Under the pieces are notes generated by a model. The model worked only from the letters and a program-made list of their open reading frames with translations. It did no database searches and was not told the origin of the DNA. The position numbers and the translations under genes were made by a program. A stretch of 64,000 bases of DNA from Amoebidium appalachense. Taxonomy: Eukaryota; Ichthyosporea. This document shows positions 63,127 through 64,000 of this stretch, one piece after another. The stretch covers positions 7,006,001-7,070,000 of the forward strand of contig CAVNZM010000008.1 of the NCBI GenBank assembly GCA_963693365.1, written 5' to 3'. Each line of letters starts with the position of its first letter. The first letter of the stretch is position 1.

Positions 63127-63535
63127 CACCACGGCCAGTGGCCAATGTGCAGTCAATTGCAGCGCACAGGACTAGTCGTGACGGGGGAGGAAGCAACTTC
63201 AGTGCTGTAGCCAGGCATGTATACGTATTTGCGCGTGGATGTATGTGTGCGCACATCAGCCACCCTCCTTAAGCACAGCAGTGCACAGTATGGCACATTG
63301 TCATAAATCCAGGTTATGTGGCCATACATACACAAGCATGGCCCATCAACATTAGAGGCAGGCACGGTTCTGCCGGCCAACAACTTGGCATGCGCACCAA
63401 TTGGCCTCAGCGCCGCACAGGCAGTGTTGCAGCCTCAGGACAAAACTTCTCGTTGCACCCACTGGAATTTGTTCAATGTTTTTTTTGACCTTTTTTTTTT
63501 GTGGGGGGGGGGGGGGGGGGGGGGGGGGGAAGATT

Positions 63536-63658
63536 ACTTTCTCCACTGCCAGTGCTACTGCTATCACGAACTACTGCTATCAAGTAGTGATTTTGGCCTT
63601 TTTGGGGGGGGGGGGGGGGGGGATACTTTCTCCACTGCCAGTGCTACTGCTATCACGT
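63536..63658. repeat. Direct duplication separated by poly-G
   Basis: actttctccactgccagtgc and tactgctatcacg occur at 63536 and 63624, each copy preceded by a G homopolymer and gat(t)a. Poly-G plus flank appears to have been duplicated together. Confidence 0.85.
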
Positions 63659-64000
63659 AGTGATTATCAAATACGCTCATGGGGGGTCTGAGACTCTTGA
63701 GTGCTATTGCAGAAGCGAATAACCGCACGAAGAGTTGGAGTGCAGGCAGGCATTATATGCATGAGGGGGACACCCTCGAGGGCTTGGCAGGTTGGGGCCG
63801 GGCAAGGGGGGGGGGGGGGGGTCCACGATAGCAGCACACCGCACAGGCGCTGTTCAGTTCCGAGCACATTCATTTCCATGTTCTCGTTCTGTCCACAACA
63901 TGTGGACACTGTGCCCGCGCCCCACCAGGGGGCAGCATGGCCAATCTTAGTGTCTGGCTGTCTAGCAGAGGGGAGGGTCTTGGCCGGTGGCGCATCCACG

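Larger units (their letters stand above)
62289..64000. other. Region upstream of VAMP7 to window end
   Basis: No gene supported. It contains poly-C at 62368-62389, a 24-bp repeat (gcttgtgtggcagtcaccatgtgc, about four copies) at 63027-63126, poly-G at 63503-63529, a direct duplication at 63536-63658 and poly-G at 63806-63821. The minus-strand ORF at 63999-63820 has no recognisable features. Confidence 0.6.

Noticed and set aside
63820-63999. Minus-strand ORF at the window end (MDAPPAKTLPSARQPD...)
   Set aside because: No recognisable motif or splice structure, and it runs into a poly-G tract.

Overview
This is a nuclear window from an intron-rich eukaryote. Coding exons are short (about 33-300 bp) and GC-rich at third positions. 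They sit between introns packed with CA/GT microsatellites, long poly-C/poly-G runs and minisatellites. Nearly all introns are GT-AG, and most 3' splice sites have a CTRAY-like branch motif (ctgac, ctgat or ctaac) within about 10-30 nt. The gene set (ABCB8, phospholipase-D-type PGS1, GPN3, TBC1D31/WDR67, legumain, VIPAS39/SPE-39, VAMP7) resembles animals and their unicellular relatives. TBC1D31 is a centriolar-satellite/cilium protein, so a flagellated protist, perhaps a holozoan, is plausible. I cannot name the organism from this window.

Layout. 67-5467 (+): C-terminal two thirds of a mitochondrial ABCB8-type half transporter; its 5' exons lie off the window. 8536-12430 (-): GPN3, 9 exons, 270 aa. 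13545-18533 (-): PGS1, 13 exons, 481 aa with a mitochondrial presequence. 19846-24540 (-): a START-like lipid-transfer protein, 4 exons, 317 aa, with an N-terminal FFAT motif. 25536-34072 (+): TBC1D31, 19 exons, about 679 aa, apparently without the long C-terminal coiled coil of the animal protein. 35536-39790 (-): legumain, 8 exons, with a one-base frameshift beside the catalytic histidine. 40845-40965 (+): first exon of an unrecognised small membrane protein. 45406-56544 (+): VIPAS39, 16 exons, 504 aa. 58361-62288 (-): VAMP7, 5 exons, 219 aa. The GPN3, PGS1, START-like, TBC1D31, VIPAS39 and VAMP7 models each close on a whole number of codons, which is strong internal support. Legumain closes only if one G of a G8 tract is removed.

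Functionally there are two mitochondrial proteins (ABCB8 and PGS1, the cardiolipin pathway) and a set acting in late endosomes and lysosomes (legumain, VIPAS39, VAMP7). The most striking structural feature is that many minisatellites are tandem copies of the adjacent splice-site or exon-end sequence: 5' splice sites in GPN3 and legumain, 3' splice/branch sites in PGS1, ABCB8 and VIPAS39, and the VIPAS39 stop-codon region. There are also several non-autonomous transposon-like elements: a hAT-like element at 18983-19774 with an 8-bp target duplication, a 19-bp-TIR element at 31212-31784, and weaker candidates. I saw no rRNA, tRNA or CRISPR array.
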